Origin: Fusobacterium sp.
Lineage (GTDB): Bacteria; Fusobacteriota; Fusobacteriia; Fusobacteriales; Fusobacteriaceae
DNA length: 9,445 nucleotides
NCBI GenBank assembly: GCA_020024915.1
Contig: JAHHSZ010000067.1
Span: 1-9,445 of the forward strand
Direction: 5' to 3'
The notes under the pieces are model-generated. The model searched no databases, was not told the origin of the DNA, and was given only the letters and a program-made list of their open reading frames with translations. Below are positions 1-6,732 of the stretch, in pieces. Numbering within the stretch: position 1 is the stretch's first letter; the number at the start of each line of letters is the position of its first letter. The position numbers and the translations under genes were made by a program.

Positions 1-2
1 AT

Positions 3-48
3 AAAAAAGAGTGAGAGTAAATAGTAAACTATCTACAATCACTCTTTT
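3..48 (-). terminator. Intrinsic terminator of ppaC
   Basis: A perfect 10-bp inverted repeat (AAAAGAGTGA at 5-14, TCACTCTTTT at 39-48) lies just past the ppaC stop codon. Read on the minus strand, its right arm is followed by further T residues, giving a run of six, as expected for a Rho-independent terminator. The 24-base loop can form a small inner ATAG/CTAT hairpin. On the plus strand the arm ends in only four T, so it might also stop a rightward transcript entering from outside the window, but less efficiently. Confidence 0.8.
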
Positions 49-51
49 ATA

Positions 52-990
52 TTAGTTTTGGCTAGCAGTTAGCATGAAAGGAATTACCTGTTTCTTTCTA
101 GAAACTACTCCTTCTAACCAAGCTGTTTTATTATCTAAAGTTACATTGAAAGCTTTTTCTACAAGCTCTGGGCATTTTCCAACTGTTAGAACATATGATC
201 CAGCTTTTATAATATCAGTTATTACAAGAACAAATAGATCATAGTTAGATTTTTCACTCATAGAGTTCATAGCAGCTTCTAAATCAGCCTGAGTATTTAA
301 AAGTCCAGCTACATCAACAGTGTTTACTTGAGCAACTGCTACTTTTTTACCATTCATATCGAACTCTTTCATATCTATAGTGATTATCTCTTCAGAAGTT
401 TTATCAGAAAGAGAAGTTCCCTCAATTAGAAGTTTCATTCCATAATCTTCAAAATTCTTTTCTCCACAGATTTTAGAAAGCTCTTTTACAGCTTCTACAT
501 CTTCAGGTGTGCAAGTTGGAGATTTGAAAAGTAGTGTATCAGAGATAATAGCACTCATCATAAGTCCAGCAGCCATTTTAGATGGAGTGATATTAGCTTG
601 TTTAAATAATCTATAGATTAGAGTACAAGTACATCCAACTGTATCAGCAGTAATTTTTAAAGGTTCATCAGTAGTTAAACTAAATTTATGATGGTCTACA
701 ACCTCTAATATCTTAGCATTCTCAATACCGTCAGCTGTTTGAGCTTTTTCATTATGGTCAACTAAGATTACATTTTTTGTTCCATTTTCGTCAGCATTTA
801 CATTTTCTATAAATAGAGGTGCAGTAGCTCCAAAATGATCTAAAGCGAATTGAGTTTCTCTGCTTACATTTCCTAATCTGCAAGGAATAGCATTAGCTCC
901 TAAAGCATTTTTTAATTCAGCAAAAGAGATTGCTGAACATATTGAATCAGTATCTGGATTTTTATGTCCAAAAACAAGAATTTGTTTCAT
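52..990 (-). CDS. ppaC: Manganese-dependent inorganic pyrophosphatase (family II)
   Basis: The product hydrolyses pyrophosphate to two phosphates in the cytoplasm, pulling biosynthetic reactions forward. At 312 aa it has the usual length of a family II (DHH-superfamily) pyrophosphatase without the regulatory CBS insert. Visible motifs are GHKNPDTDS at residues 8-16 (metal ligands H9, D13, D15), VDH at 77-79 (D78), the DHH signature at 99-101, SDTLLFKSPT around 150-159 (D151), and the C-terminal substrate-binding SRKKQ at 297-301. The ATG is preceded by TAAGGAGGA with a short spacer, which supports this start. It is transcribed away from ligA and appears monocistronic, with its own promoter and terminator. 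No defect is seen in any motif. Confidence 0.97.
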   Translation of the reverse strand: MKQILVFGHKNPDTDSICSAISFAELKNALGANAIPCRLGNVSRETQFALDHFGATAPLFIENVNADENGTKNVILVDHNEKAQTADGIENAKILEVVDHHKFSLTTDEPLKITADTVGCTCTLIYRLFKQANITPSKMAAGLMMSAIISDTLLFKSPTCTPEDVEAVKELSKICGEKNFEDYGMKLLIEGTSLSDKTSEEIITIDMKEFDMNGKKVAVAQVNTVDVAGLLNTQADLEAAMNSMSEKSNYDLFVLVITDIIKAGSYVLTVGKCPELVEKAFNVTLDNKTAWLEGVVSRKKQVIPFMLTASQN

Positions 991-1024
991 AAGTCCTCCT
1001 TAAAATTCATCTATTTATTTACAT

Positions 1025-1053
1025 ATCATACCATTTTTTTTAAAATTTAGGAA
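1025..1053 (-). promoter_or_regulatory. Likely ppaC promoter
   Basis: On the minus strand the sequence TGGTATGAT (plus-strand 1025-1033) is an extended -10 element: TG, one base, then TATGAT, one mismatch from TATAAT. Seventeen bases further upstream lies TTCCTA (1048-1053), a poor -35 match, so the extended -10 probably carries the activity. An A-rich run (T-rich on the plus strand) fills the spacer. It sits about 35 bp upstream of the ppaC start codon. This is assigned by eye only. Confidence 0.5.
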
Positions 1054-1093
1054 TAGAAAAATTATAAAAAAGAGAAATTTTATCACTATAATA

Positions 1094-1102
1094 TGATATA
1101 AT
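1094..1102 (+). promoter_or_regulatory. Likely ligA promoter (extended -10)
   Basis: TGATATAAT is a perfect extended -10 (TG, one base, TATAAT) placed 34 bp before the ligA start codon. A second TATAAT sits just upstream at 1087-1092. No good -35 hexamer is visible 16-18 bp upstream, where the sequence is A/T-rich, so assignment rests on the extended -10. It is divergent from the ppaC promoter about 60 bp away, and the two may share flanking regulatory DNA. Confidence 0.5.
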
Positions 1103-1136
1103 TATAGGTGAAAATTAAATGTAAAGAGGAGATAGG

Positions 1137-3146
1137 ATGAAAAAGTATATAGAAGAGTTGAGAGAGAAGATAAAAAAATATAGTGATTATTACTATACAA
1201 ACAATGAAAGTTTAATATCAGATATAGAGTTTGATAGATTATTGGTAGAATTAAAGGAGTTGGAAGAGAAATATCCAGAGTATGGAAGTGTAGAGTCACC
1301 TACTGAAATTGTAGGAGCTACAAATTTAAGAGATACAAAATTTCAAAAAGTAACTCATAAAAAACCTATGTTGAGCTTATCTAACTCATATAATGAGGGG
1401 GATATATCTGATTTCATTGAGAGAGTTAAGAAGAATTTAGCAGAGGAAAAAGGGATAGAGTATGCTTTGGAATTAAAACTTGATGGGCTATCTCTAAGTA
1501 TTCAATATGAGAATGGAAAATTAGTAAGAGCAGTGACAAGAGGAGATGGAACAGTAGGAGAGGATGTAACTGAGAATATATTAGAGATAGAGTCAATTCC
1601 TAAGGTTCTGAAAGAGAGTGTAAGCCTAGAGATCAGAGGAGAGGTAGTCCTACCTATATCAAAATTTGAAGAGTTGAATAGAAGAAGATTAGAGGCTGGA
1701 GAGGAGGTTTTTGCAAATCCTAGAAATGCTGCTAGTGGAACATTGAGACAGCTAGATTCAAAAATAATAAAAGAGAGAGGGTTAGATGCCTATTTTTATT
1801 TCTTGGTAGATGCACAAAATTATGAAGTAAAGACTCATAGTGAGAGTATTGATTATCTTTCAAAATTAGGAATAAAAACAACAGGTGTATGTGAAGTTTT
1901 AAAAGATTCATCTGAATTGATTAAAAGAATAGAGTATTGGGGAGAAAAGAGAGAGAACTTGGATTATGAAACAGATGGAATGGTTATAAAGGTAAATGAG
2001 ATTGAGCTTTGGAACAAGCTGGGAAATACAACAAAAAGTCCGAGATGGGCAATAGCTTTTAAATTTCCAGCTAAACAGGTAACTACAAAAATATTGGGAG
2101 TAACTTGGCAGGTGGGAAGAACAGGGAAGATAACACCAGTGGCAGAGCTTGAAGAGGTGGAGCTATCAGGAAGTAGAGTAAAAAGAGCAAGTCTACACAA
2201 CTATCAAGAGATTGAGAGAAAAGACATCAGAGTGGGAGATAGTGTATTTATAGAGAAAGCTGCTGAGATTATTCCACAGGTTGTCAAGTCTGTCAGAGAA
2301 CTAAGAGATGGAAGTGAGATGGTTATAAGTGAACCAATAACTTGCCCTATATGTAATACTCCAGTAGAGAGAGAGGAGGGACAGGTAGATATAAAGTGCC
2401 CTAATCTAACTTGTCCTGGAAAAGTAGAGGGAGAGTTAATATATTTTGTATCTCGTGATGCTATGAATATAGCTGGATTTGGAAGCAAGATAGTAGAGAA
2501 TATGTTAAAACTTGGATTTATCCAAAATATAGTAGATATCTACGAACTAAAAAATCATAGAGAAGATTTAGAAAAATTAGAAAAGATGGGTAAAAAGAGT
2601 GTAGATAATCTGTTAAATGCAATAGAGAACAGTAAAGCTAGGGAATATTCAAAGGTACTTTGTGCTTTAGGAATACCATTTATCGGGAAAACATCAGCAA
2701 AACTATTGGCTCAAGCTAGTGGAAATATAGATAGATTGATGGAGATGACTGTGGAGGATCTAACTCAAATAGAGGGAGTTGGAGATAAGATGGCACAAGC
2801 TGTATATGATTTCTTTAGAGATGAGGAGAAGATAAGATTAATAGCTGGGCTAAAATCTCACGGAATTTGCTTTGAACAGGAGGTAGTAGAGGAGCTACCT
2901 CAGGAAGAGAGAGTATTTACAGGGAAAACTTTTCTATTTACAGGAACTTTGAAAAACTTTACGAGAAATGAGATAAAAGAGGAGATTGAAAAACTAGGTG
3001 GCAAAAACCTCTCAGCAGTGAGTAAAAACCTTGATTACCTAATAGTTGGAGAAAAGGCTGGAAGTAAATTGAAAAAAGCTCAAGAGCTTGGAACTATAAA
3101 CATAATTAGTGAAGAGGAATTTATGGAAATCTGTGGTAAAAAATAG
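1137..3146 (+). CDS. ligA: NAD+-dependent DNA ligase LigA
   Basis: This enzyme seals nicks in duplex DNA during replication and repair, using NAD+ to adenylate itself and releasing NMN. At 669 aa it is full length. The domains run in the standard order: Ia region at about 1-65 (DYYYTNN and the EFDRL motif), nucleotidyltransferase domain with the KLDG motif at 114-117 (K114 is the adenylated lysine), GDGTVGEDVTEN at 136-147 and the DGMVIKV motif at 280-286, OB fold at about 318-400, a Cys4 zinc finger (C403, C406, C421, C426), helix-hairpin-helix repeats at about 480-580, and a BRCT domain from about 592 to the end. An AGAGGAG ribosome site lies 5 bp before the ATG. It is the first gene of the rightward series and no key residue is missing. 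Confidence 0.98.
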   Translation: MKKYIEELREKIKKYSDYYYTNNESLISDIEFDRLLVELKELEEKYPEYGSVESPTEIVGATNLRDTKFQKVTHKKPMLSLSNSYNEGDISDFIERVKKNLAEEKGIEYALELKLDGLSLSIQYENGKLVRAVTRGDGTVGEDVTENILEIESIPKVLKESVSLEIRGEVVLPISKFEELNRRRLEAGEEVFANPRNAASGTLRQLDSKIIKERGLDAYFYFLVDAQNYEVKTHSESIDYLSKLGIKTTGVCEVLKDSSELIKRIEYWGEKRENLDYETDGMVIKVNEIELWNKLGNTTKSPRWAIAFKFPAKQVTTKILGVTWQVGRTGKITPVAELEEVELSGSRVKRASLHNYQEIERKDIRVGDSVFIEKAAEIIPQVVKSVRELRDGSEMVISEPITCPICNTPVEREEGQVDIKCPNLTCPGKVEGELIYFVSRDAMNIAGFGSKIVENMLKLGFIQNIVDIYELKNHREDLEKLEKMGKKSVDNLLNAIENSKAREYSKVLCALGIPFIGKTSAKLLAQASGNIDRLMEMTVEDLTQIEGVGDKMAQAVYDFFRDEEKIRLIAGLKSHGICFEQEVVEELPQEERVFTGKTFLFTGTLKNFTRNEIKEEIEKLGGKNLSAVSKNLDYLIVGEKAGSKLKKAQELGTINIISEEEFMEICGKK

Positions 3147-3155
3147 TATCTCTAT

Positions 3156-3184
3156 TTGACTAATAGGGGAATTTATGATAGCAT
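3156..3184 (+). promoter_or_regulatory. Candidate secA promoter
   Basis: TTGACT (3156-3161) is a one-mismatch -35 element. After a 17-bp spacer comes TAGCAT (3179-3184), preceded by TG one base upstream, making an extended -10. Transcription would start near 3190, about 40 bases before the secA ATG. The -10 hexamer matches consensus at only four of six positions, so this is a candidate. It would let secA be transcribed independently of ligA. Confidence 0.45.
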
Positions 3185-3218
3185 ATATTCTGAAGAAGTA
3201 TATCTAATAAAATTTGAA

Positions 3219-3225
3219 GAGAGGA
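3219..3225 (+). promoter_or_regulatory. secA ribosome binding site that fixes the start
   Basis: GAGAGGA lies 6 bases before the ATG at 3232. An in-frame TTG six codons earlier (3214) has no comparable purine-rich site at the right distance, and starting there would place this site inside the coding region. SecA proteins also normally begin with a short Met-containing lead into the FKKIFG-type segment. The ATG at 3232 is therefore preferred. Confidence 0.8.
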
Positions 3226-3231
3226 ACATCA

Positions 3232-5913
3232 ATGATAGGAAATATTTTTAAGAAAATTTTTGGAACTAAAAATGATAGAGAAGTAAAGAGAATAAGAAAA
3301 ATAGTAGCTGCTATCAACTCTTTAGAACCAGATTTTGAAAAGTTAACAGATGAACAATTAAGAGAGAAAACAGTAATATTTAAGGAGAGACTAGCTCAAG
3401 GAGAGACTTTAGATGACATAATGGTGGAAGCATTTGCCACTGTAAGAGAAGCATCTAAGAGAGTTTTAGGAATGAGACACTATGATGTACAGCTAATAGG
3501 TGGAATTGTACTTCACGAAGGAAAAATTACAGAGATGAAGACAGGAGAAGGAAAAACATTAGTTGCTACATGTCCTGTATACCTAAATGCACTATCAGGA
3601 AAGGGTGTGCATGTAATTACTGTAAATGATTATCTTGCAGCAAGAGATAGAGAGATGATGGGAAGATTATACTCTTTCTTAGGACTTACTTCAGGGGTAA
3701 TTTTAAATGGTATTCCAACAAGAGAGAGAAGAGATGCTTATAACGCAGATATAACTTATGGAACAAACTCTGAATTTGGATTTGACTATCTGAGAGATAA
3801 TATGGTTGGATCTATGGATGAAAAGGTTCAAAGACCACTTAACTACTGTATAGTTGACGAGGTAGACTCAATTCTTATAGATGAGGCTAGAACACCACTT
3901 ATTATTTCAGGAGCAGCAGAGGATTCTACAAAATGGTATCAAATATTTTATCAAGTTGTGTCAATGCTGAATAGAAGCTATGAAACTGAAAAGATAAAAG
4001 ATCCAAAATTAAAGAAAGAGATGAATATTCCTGCAGAAAAAATTGGAGATTATGAGGTAGATGAAAAATCTAAGAATATAGTTTTAACTGAAAAAGGAAT
4101 AGCTAAGGTGGAAAAATTCTTAAAGATAGAGAACCTGTATTCACCAGAAAATGTAGAATTAACACATTATTTAAACCAAGCATTAAAAGCTAAAGAGCTA
4201 TTTAAAAGAGATAGAGATTACTTAGTAAGAGAAGGGCAAGTAATAATAATAGATGAGTTTACAGGAAGAGCTATGGAGGGAAGAAGATATTCAGATGGAC
4301 TTCACCAAGCTATTGAGGCTAAAGAGGGAGTACACATAGCTGGAGAGAACCAAACTCTTGCTTCTATTACATTACAAAACTATTTCAGAATGTATAACAA
4401 GTTATCTGGAATGACAGGAACAGCTGAAACAGAGGCAGCAGAGTTTGTACATACTTATGGATTACAGATTGTTGTTATCCCAACTAATAAACCTGTACAG
4501 AGAAAAGATAATGCTGACCTAGTATATAAAACAAAAAAAGAGAAGATAGAAGCTATTATAAAGAGAATAGAGGGACTTAATGAGAAGGGACAACCAGTAT
4601 TGGTTGGAACAATATCTATTAAAGGTTCAGAGGAGTTATCAGAACTATTAAAAGCTAGAAAGATAAAACATAATGTATTGAATGCTAAGTATCACGCAAA
4701 AGAGGCTGAAATAGTAGCTCAGGCTGGAAGATATGGAGCTGTAACTATTGCTACAAATATGGCTGGAAGAGGAACTGATATAATGTTGGGAGGAAACCCA
4801 GAGTTCTTGGCAATAGCAGAACTTGGAGATAGAGAGAATGAGAACTATGATTCTGTTCTAAAGAAGTATGAGCTTCAGTGTAAAGAAGAGGGAGAAAAGG
4901 TAAAATCATTAGGTGGACTTTTCATACTTGGAACTGAAAGACACGAATCAAGAAGAATAGATAATCAGTTGAGAGGAAGAGCTGGAAGACAGGGAGATCC
5001 TGGAGAATCAGAGTTTTATCTATCTTTAGAAGATGATTTGATGAGATTGTTCGGGTCAGATAGAGTAAAAACTGTTATGGAAAAATTAGGATTGCCAGAA
5101 GGAGAACCTATCACACATCCAATGATAAATAAGGCTATAGCTAATGCTCAAACTAAGATAGAATCTAGAAACTTTGGAATTAGAAAAAATTTACTAGAGT
5201 ATGATGATGTAATGAACAAGCAAAGAACTGCTATATATGATAGTAGGAATGAAGCAATGAGTAAAGAAGATCTGAAAGATAGTATAATCAAGATGTTACA
5301 AGAGACTATCTATTCTCAAGTTGCAAGGAGATTTGTTGGAGAGTATAAAGATGACTGGGATATGCAAGGTTTGGCAGAGTACTTAAATGATACTTATGGA
5401 TATACAGTGGAAGATAGAGAAGAGTATAAGTCAATGAGTATAGAGGATTATAGTAAGAAAATTTTTGATAATATCTGTGCTCAATATGATGAAAAAGAGA
5501 GTAAAGTTGGAAGAGATTTAATGAGAAAACTAGAGAAATATATACTGTTTGAAGTTATAGACTCAAGATGGAGAGAGCATTTAAAATCTCTAGATGGATT
5601 AAAAGAGGGAATATATTTGAGAGCTTATGGACAAAAAGATCCAGTAGTAGAGTATAAGATACTATCAGGGGAGCTTTATGAGCAAATGGTAGAAACTATA
5701 AAAGAACAGGCAACATCTTTCTTATTTAAAGTTATTGTAAAACAACATGAGGATGAAAATCTTCAGTTAAAAAATGAGAAAGAGGAGATAAAGGAGTATA
5801 CTTTAGAGGATGAAAATGGGGTGGAAAAGATAGAGACAAAAGAGGTAACTCCAGATTCGCCTTGTCCTTGTGGAAGTGGAAAAAAATATAAAAACTGTTG
5901 TGGAAGAGTATAA
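3232..5913 (+). CDS. secA: Preprotein translocase ATPase subunit SecA
   Basis: SecA is the motor that pushes unfolded preproteins through the SecYEG channel, acting at the cytoplasmic face of the inner membrane. From the ATG at 3232 it is 893 aa, a normal full length. Visible features are Walker A TGEGKT at 104-109 in NBD1, the DEVD Walker B at 209-212 with DEAR at 217-220, the preprotein cross-linking insert at about 225-370, NBD2 with TNMAGRGTDI at 508-517 and the arginine-rich RGRAGRQGDPG at 581-591, the helical scaffold and wing region up to about 835, an acidic and lysine-rich linker, and a C-terminal zinc motif C878-x-C880-x8-C889-C890 that in the family binds SecB and phospholipid. The gene follows ligA by 85 bp and probably has its own promoter. 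A longer in-frame TTG start is less likely because it lacks an SD. Confidence 0.98.
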   Translation: MIGNIFKKIFGTKNDREVKRIRKIVAAINSLEPDFEKLTDEQLREKTVIFKERLAQGETLDDIMVEAFATVREASKRVLGMRHYDVQLIGGIVLHEGKITEMKTGEGKTLVATCPVYLNALSGKGVHVITVNDYLAARDREMMGRLYSFLGLTSGVILNGIPTRERRDAYNADITYGTNSEFGFDYLRDNMVGSMDEKVQRPLNYCIVDEVDSILIDEARTPLIISGAAEDSTKWYQIFYQVVSMLNRSYETEKIKDPKLKKEMNIPAEKIGDYEVDEKSKNIVLTEKGIAKVEKFLKIENLYSPENVELTHYLNQALKAKELFKRDRDYLVREGQVIIIDEFTGRAMEGRRYSDGLHQAIEAKEGVHIAGENQTLASITLQNYFRMYNKLSGMTGTAETEAAEFVHTYGLQIVVIPTNKPVQRKDNADLVYKTKKEKIEAIIKRIEGLNEKGQPVLVGTISIKGSEELSELLKARKIKHNVLNAKYHAKEAEIVAQAGRYGAVTIATNMAGRGTDIMLGGNPEFLAIAELGDRENENYDSVLKKYELQCKEEGEKVKSLGGLFILGTERHESRRIDNQLRGRAGRQGDPGESEFYLSLEDDLMRLFGSDRVKTVMEKLGLPEGEPITHPMINKAIANAQTKIESRNFGIRKNLLEYDDVMNKQRTAIYDSRNEAMSKEDLKDSIIKMLQETIYSQVARRFVGEYKDDWDMQGLAEYLNDTYGYTVEDREEYKSMSIEDYSKKIFDNICAQYDEKESKVGRDLMRKLEKYILFEVIDSRWREHLKSLDGLKEGIYLRAYGQKDPVVEYKILSGELYEQMVETIKEQATSFLFKVIVKQHEDENLQLKNEKEEIKEYTLEDENGVEKIETKEVTPDSPCPCGSGKKYKNCCGRV

Positions 5914-5919
5914 GGGAGG
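5913..5919 (+). promoter_or_regulatory. Ribosome binding site that fixes the lipoprotein start
   Basis: AGGGAGG begins at the last base of the secA stop codon and ends 7 bases before the ATG at 5927. An in-frame upstream ATG at 5870 would overlap the end of secA, lacks such a site and would bury the signal peptide behind 19 hydrophilic residues. The ATG at 5927 is therefore chosen. Confidence 0.85.
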
Positions 5920-5926
5920 CTATATA

Positions 5927-6667
5927 ATGAAAAAGGTATTAACAGGAATTTGTGCCATAGTATTACTTGCATCTTGCAGTTCACTAGATAAAGGAACTTC
6001 ATTGGAACAAAAATACTCAATAACAAAAGAATCAGCAAAAGAGTGGGATAAAACTATAATTAAAGTGGTAAAGGGTGAATCTTTAATAGAGGATTGGTAT
6101 GGAGATGAAAATCCAATACTTTACTTAAGAAAAACAGGAAAAATGAATGAGAAAGATTTTAACTTCTTAACTTCATTAGAGAAAAAAGATGTCAATGAAA
6201 TAACAGATGAAGATTATGATAAATTTATAGACTTAGTAAATAAATATAATAAAAAATTACCTAGAAAATTCTATCTATCTGATGAGAATTTAAAAAATCC
6301 TAAAGGACTTGTGGATAGAATGGTAAGAGAATCTTTTGTAAAAATGGACACTCCATCTAGTCATATAAAAAATGAAGTAGCTACTCCAGATGAGTGGGAA
6401 GAAATAGTAGCTTTTTCAAAACAAGATGACCTATCAGAAAAAGACACTAAAAAATTAAGAAAGATACTAAATAAATTTATAAAAAGAGATGAGTTCTATG
6501 ATGAGAGAGCTTGGTATAATAGAGAGATTTCAGATAGAATAATCAAAATAACAAATATAGATGCTAAAGAAACAACTACAGCTATTGAGAAGAACAATGT
6601 AAATGCTAAAGCTTTATATATAGCATATCCAGAGTATTTTTCAAATTTAGAAAAATGGGATGATTAA
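5927..6667 (+). CDS. Predicted lipoprotein of unknown function with an internal repeat
   Basis: I do not recognise this 246-aa protein. It starts with a clear lipoprotein signal peptide: two lysines, a hydrophobic stretch and the lipobox LASC, with C17 as the predicted lipidation site. Mature residues +2 and +3 are serine, not aspartate, so by the enterobacterial rule it would go on to the outer membrane, though that rule is unproven here. The mature part is hydrophilic, very rich in Lys, Asp and Glu, probably mostly helical, with no membrane segment and no catalytic motif that I can name. Residues 77-107 and 156-184 resemble each other (shared K, D, D, K and an ending of [LI]-[VL]-N-K-[YF]) with a two-residue gap, suggesting an internal duplication. 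It begins 13 bp after secA and is followed by a terminator, so it is probably co-transcribed with secA. A link to secretion is only inferred from position. Confidence 0.85.
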   Translation: MKKVLTGICAIVLLASCSSLDKGTSLEQKYSITKESAKEWDKTIIKVVKGESLIEDWYGDENPILYLRKTGKMNEKDFNFLTSLEKKDVNEITDEDYDKFIDLVNKYNKKLPRKFYLSDENLKNPKGLVDRMVRESFVKMDTPSSHIKNEVATPDEWEEIVAFSKQDDLSEKDTKKLRKILNKFIKRDEFYDERAWYNREISDRIIKITNIDAKETTTAIEKNNVNAKALYIAYPEYFSNLEKWDD

Positions 6668-6683
6668 AAAATAGTACTATAAC

Positions 6684-6720
6684 AGAGGAGGGATCAAAAG
6701 TGATCTCCTCCTTTTGTTTA
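6684..6720 (+). terminator. Intrinsic terminator after the lipoprotein gene
   Basis: The left arm at 6684-6696 (AGAGGAGGGATCA) pairs with the right arm at 6701-6714 (TGATC, one bulged T, then CCTCCTTT), closing an AAAG loop. The helix is about 13 bp with one G-U pair and one bulge. T residues from 6712 onward (TTTTGTTT) form the U tract, the first three also closing the stem base. It starts 16 bp after the lipoprotein stop codon and ends one base before the ribosome site of the next gene. Such a structure should end most transcripts coming from secA and the lipoprotein gene. No clear promoter was seen between it and the PHP gene, so partial readthrough is a reasonable inference. Confidence 0.75.
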
Positions 6721-6721
6721 C

Positions 6722-6727
6722 AAGGAG
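6722..6727 (+). promoter_or_regulatory. Ribosome binding site of the PHP gene
   Basis: AAGGAG lies 5 bases before the ATG at 6733, which places the metal-binding HIH motif at residues 6-8, as is usual for PHP proteins of this type. A competing in-frame GTG at 6700 also has an SD-like stretch (AGGAGGG at 6686-6692, 7-base spacer), but that stretch is the left arm of the terminator hairpin. The ATG at 6733 is favoured by family length and context, not by SD strength alone. Confidence 0.7.
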
Positions 6728-6732
6728 AAAAA

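Noticed and set aside
1102..1299. Minus-strand ORF of 65 codons over the start of ligA
   Set aside because: It lies antisense to the well-supported ligA N-terminus and the promoter region. Its translation is low-complexity, rich in Leu, Phe, Tyr and Ser as expected from AT-rich antisense DNA, and it has no recognisable family.
1964..2488. Two minus-strand ORFs (78 and 94 codons) inside ligA
   Set aside because: Both are antisense shadows of conserved LigA domains and show no motifs of their own.
3183..3203. Hairpin between ligA and secA considered as a ligA terminator
   Set aside because: The stem is nearly all A/T with a bulge, and no T tract follows (CTAATAAAATTT), so it is not a convincing terminator. 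It is kept only as part of the leader observation.
3214..3231. TTG start adding six residues to SecA
   Set aside because: No SD precedes it, and the clear GAGAGGA site sits 6 bases before the ATG at 3232.
5870..5926. Upstream ATG extending the lipoprotein by 19 residues and overlapping secA
   Set aside because: It has no ribosome site, overlaps secA out of frame, and would hide the lipoprotein signal peptide. The ATG at 5927 has a strong SD at ideal spacing.
5763..6038. Minus-strand ORF of 91 codons spanning the secA end and lipoprotein start
   Set aside because: It is antisense to the SecA zinc motif and the lipoprotein signal peptide. The hydrophobic stretches arise from complementing lysine-rich codons.
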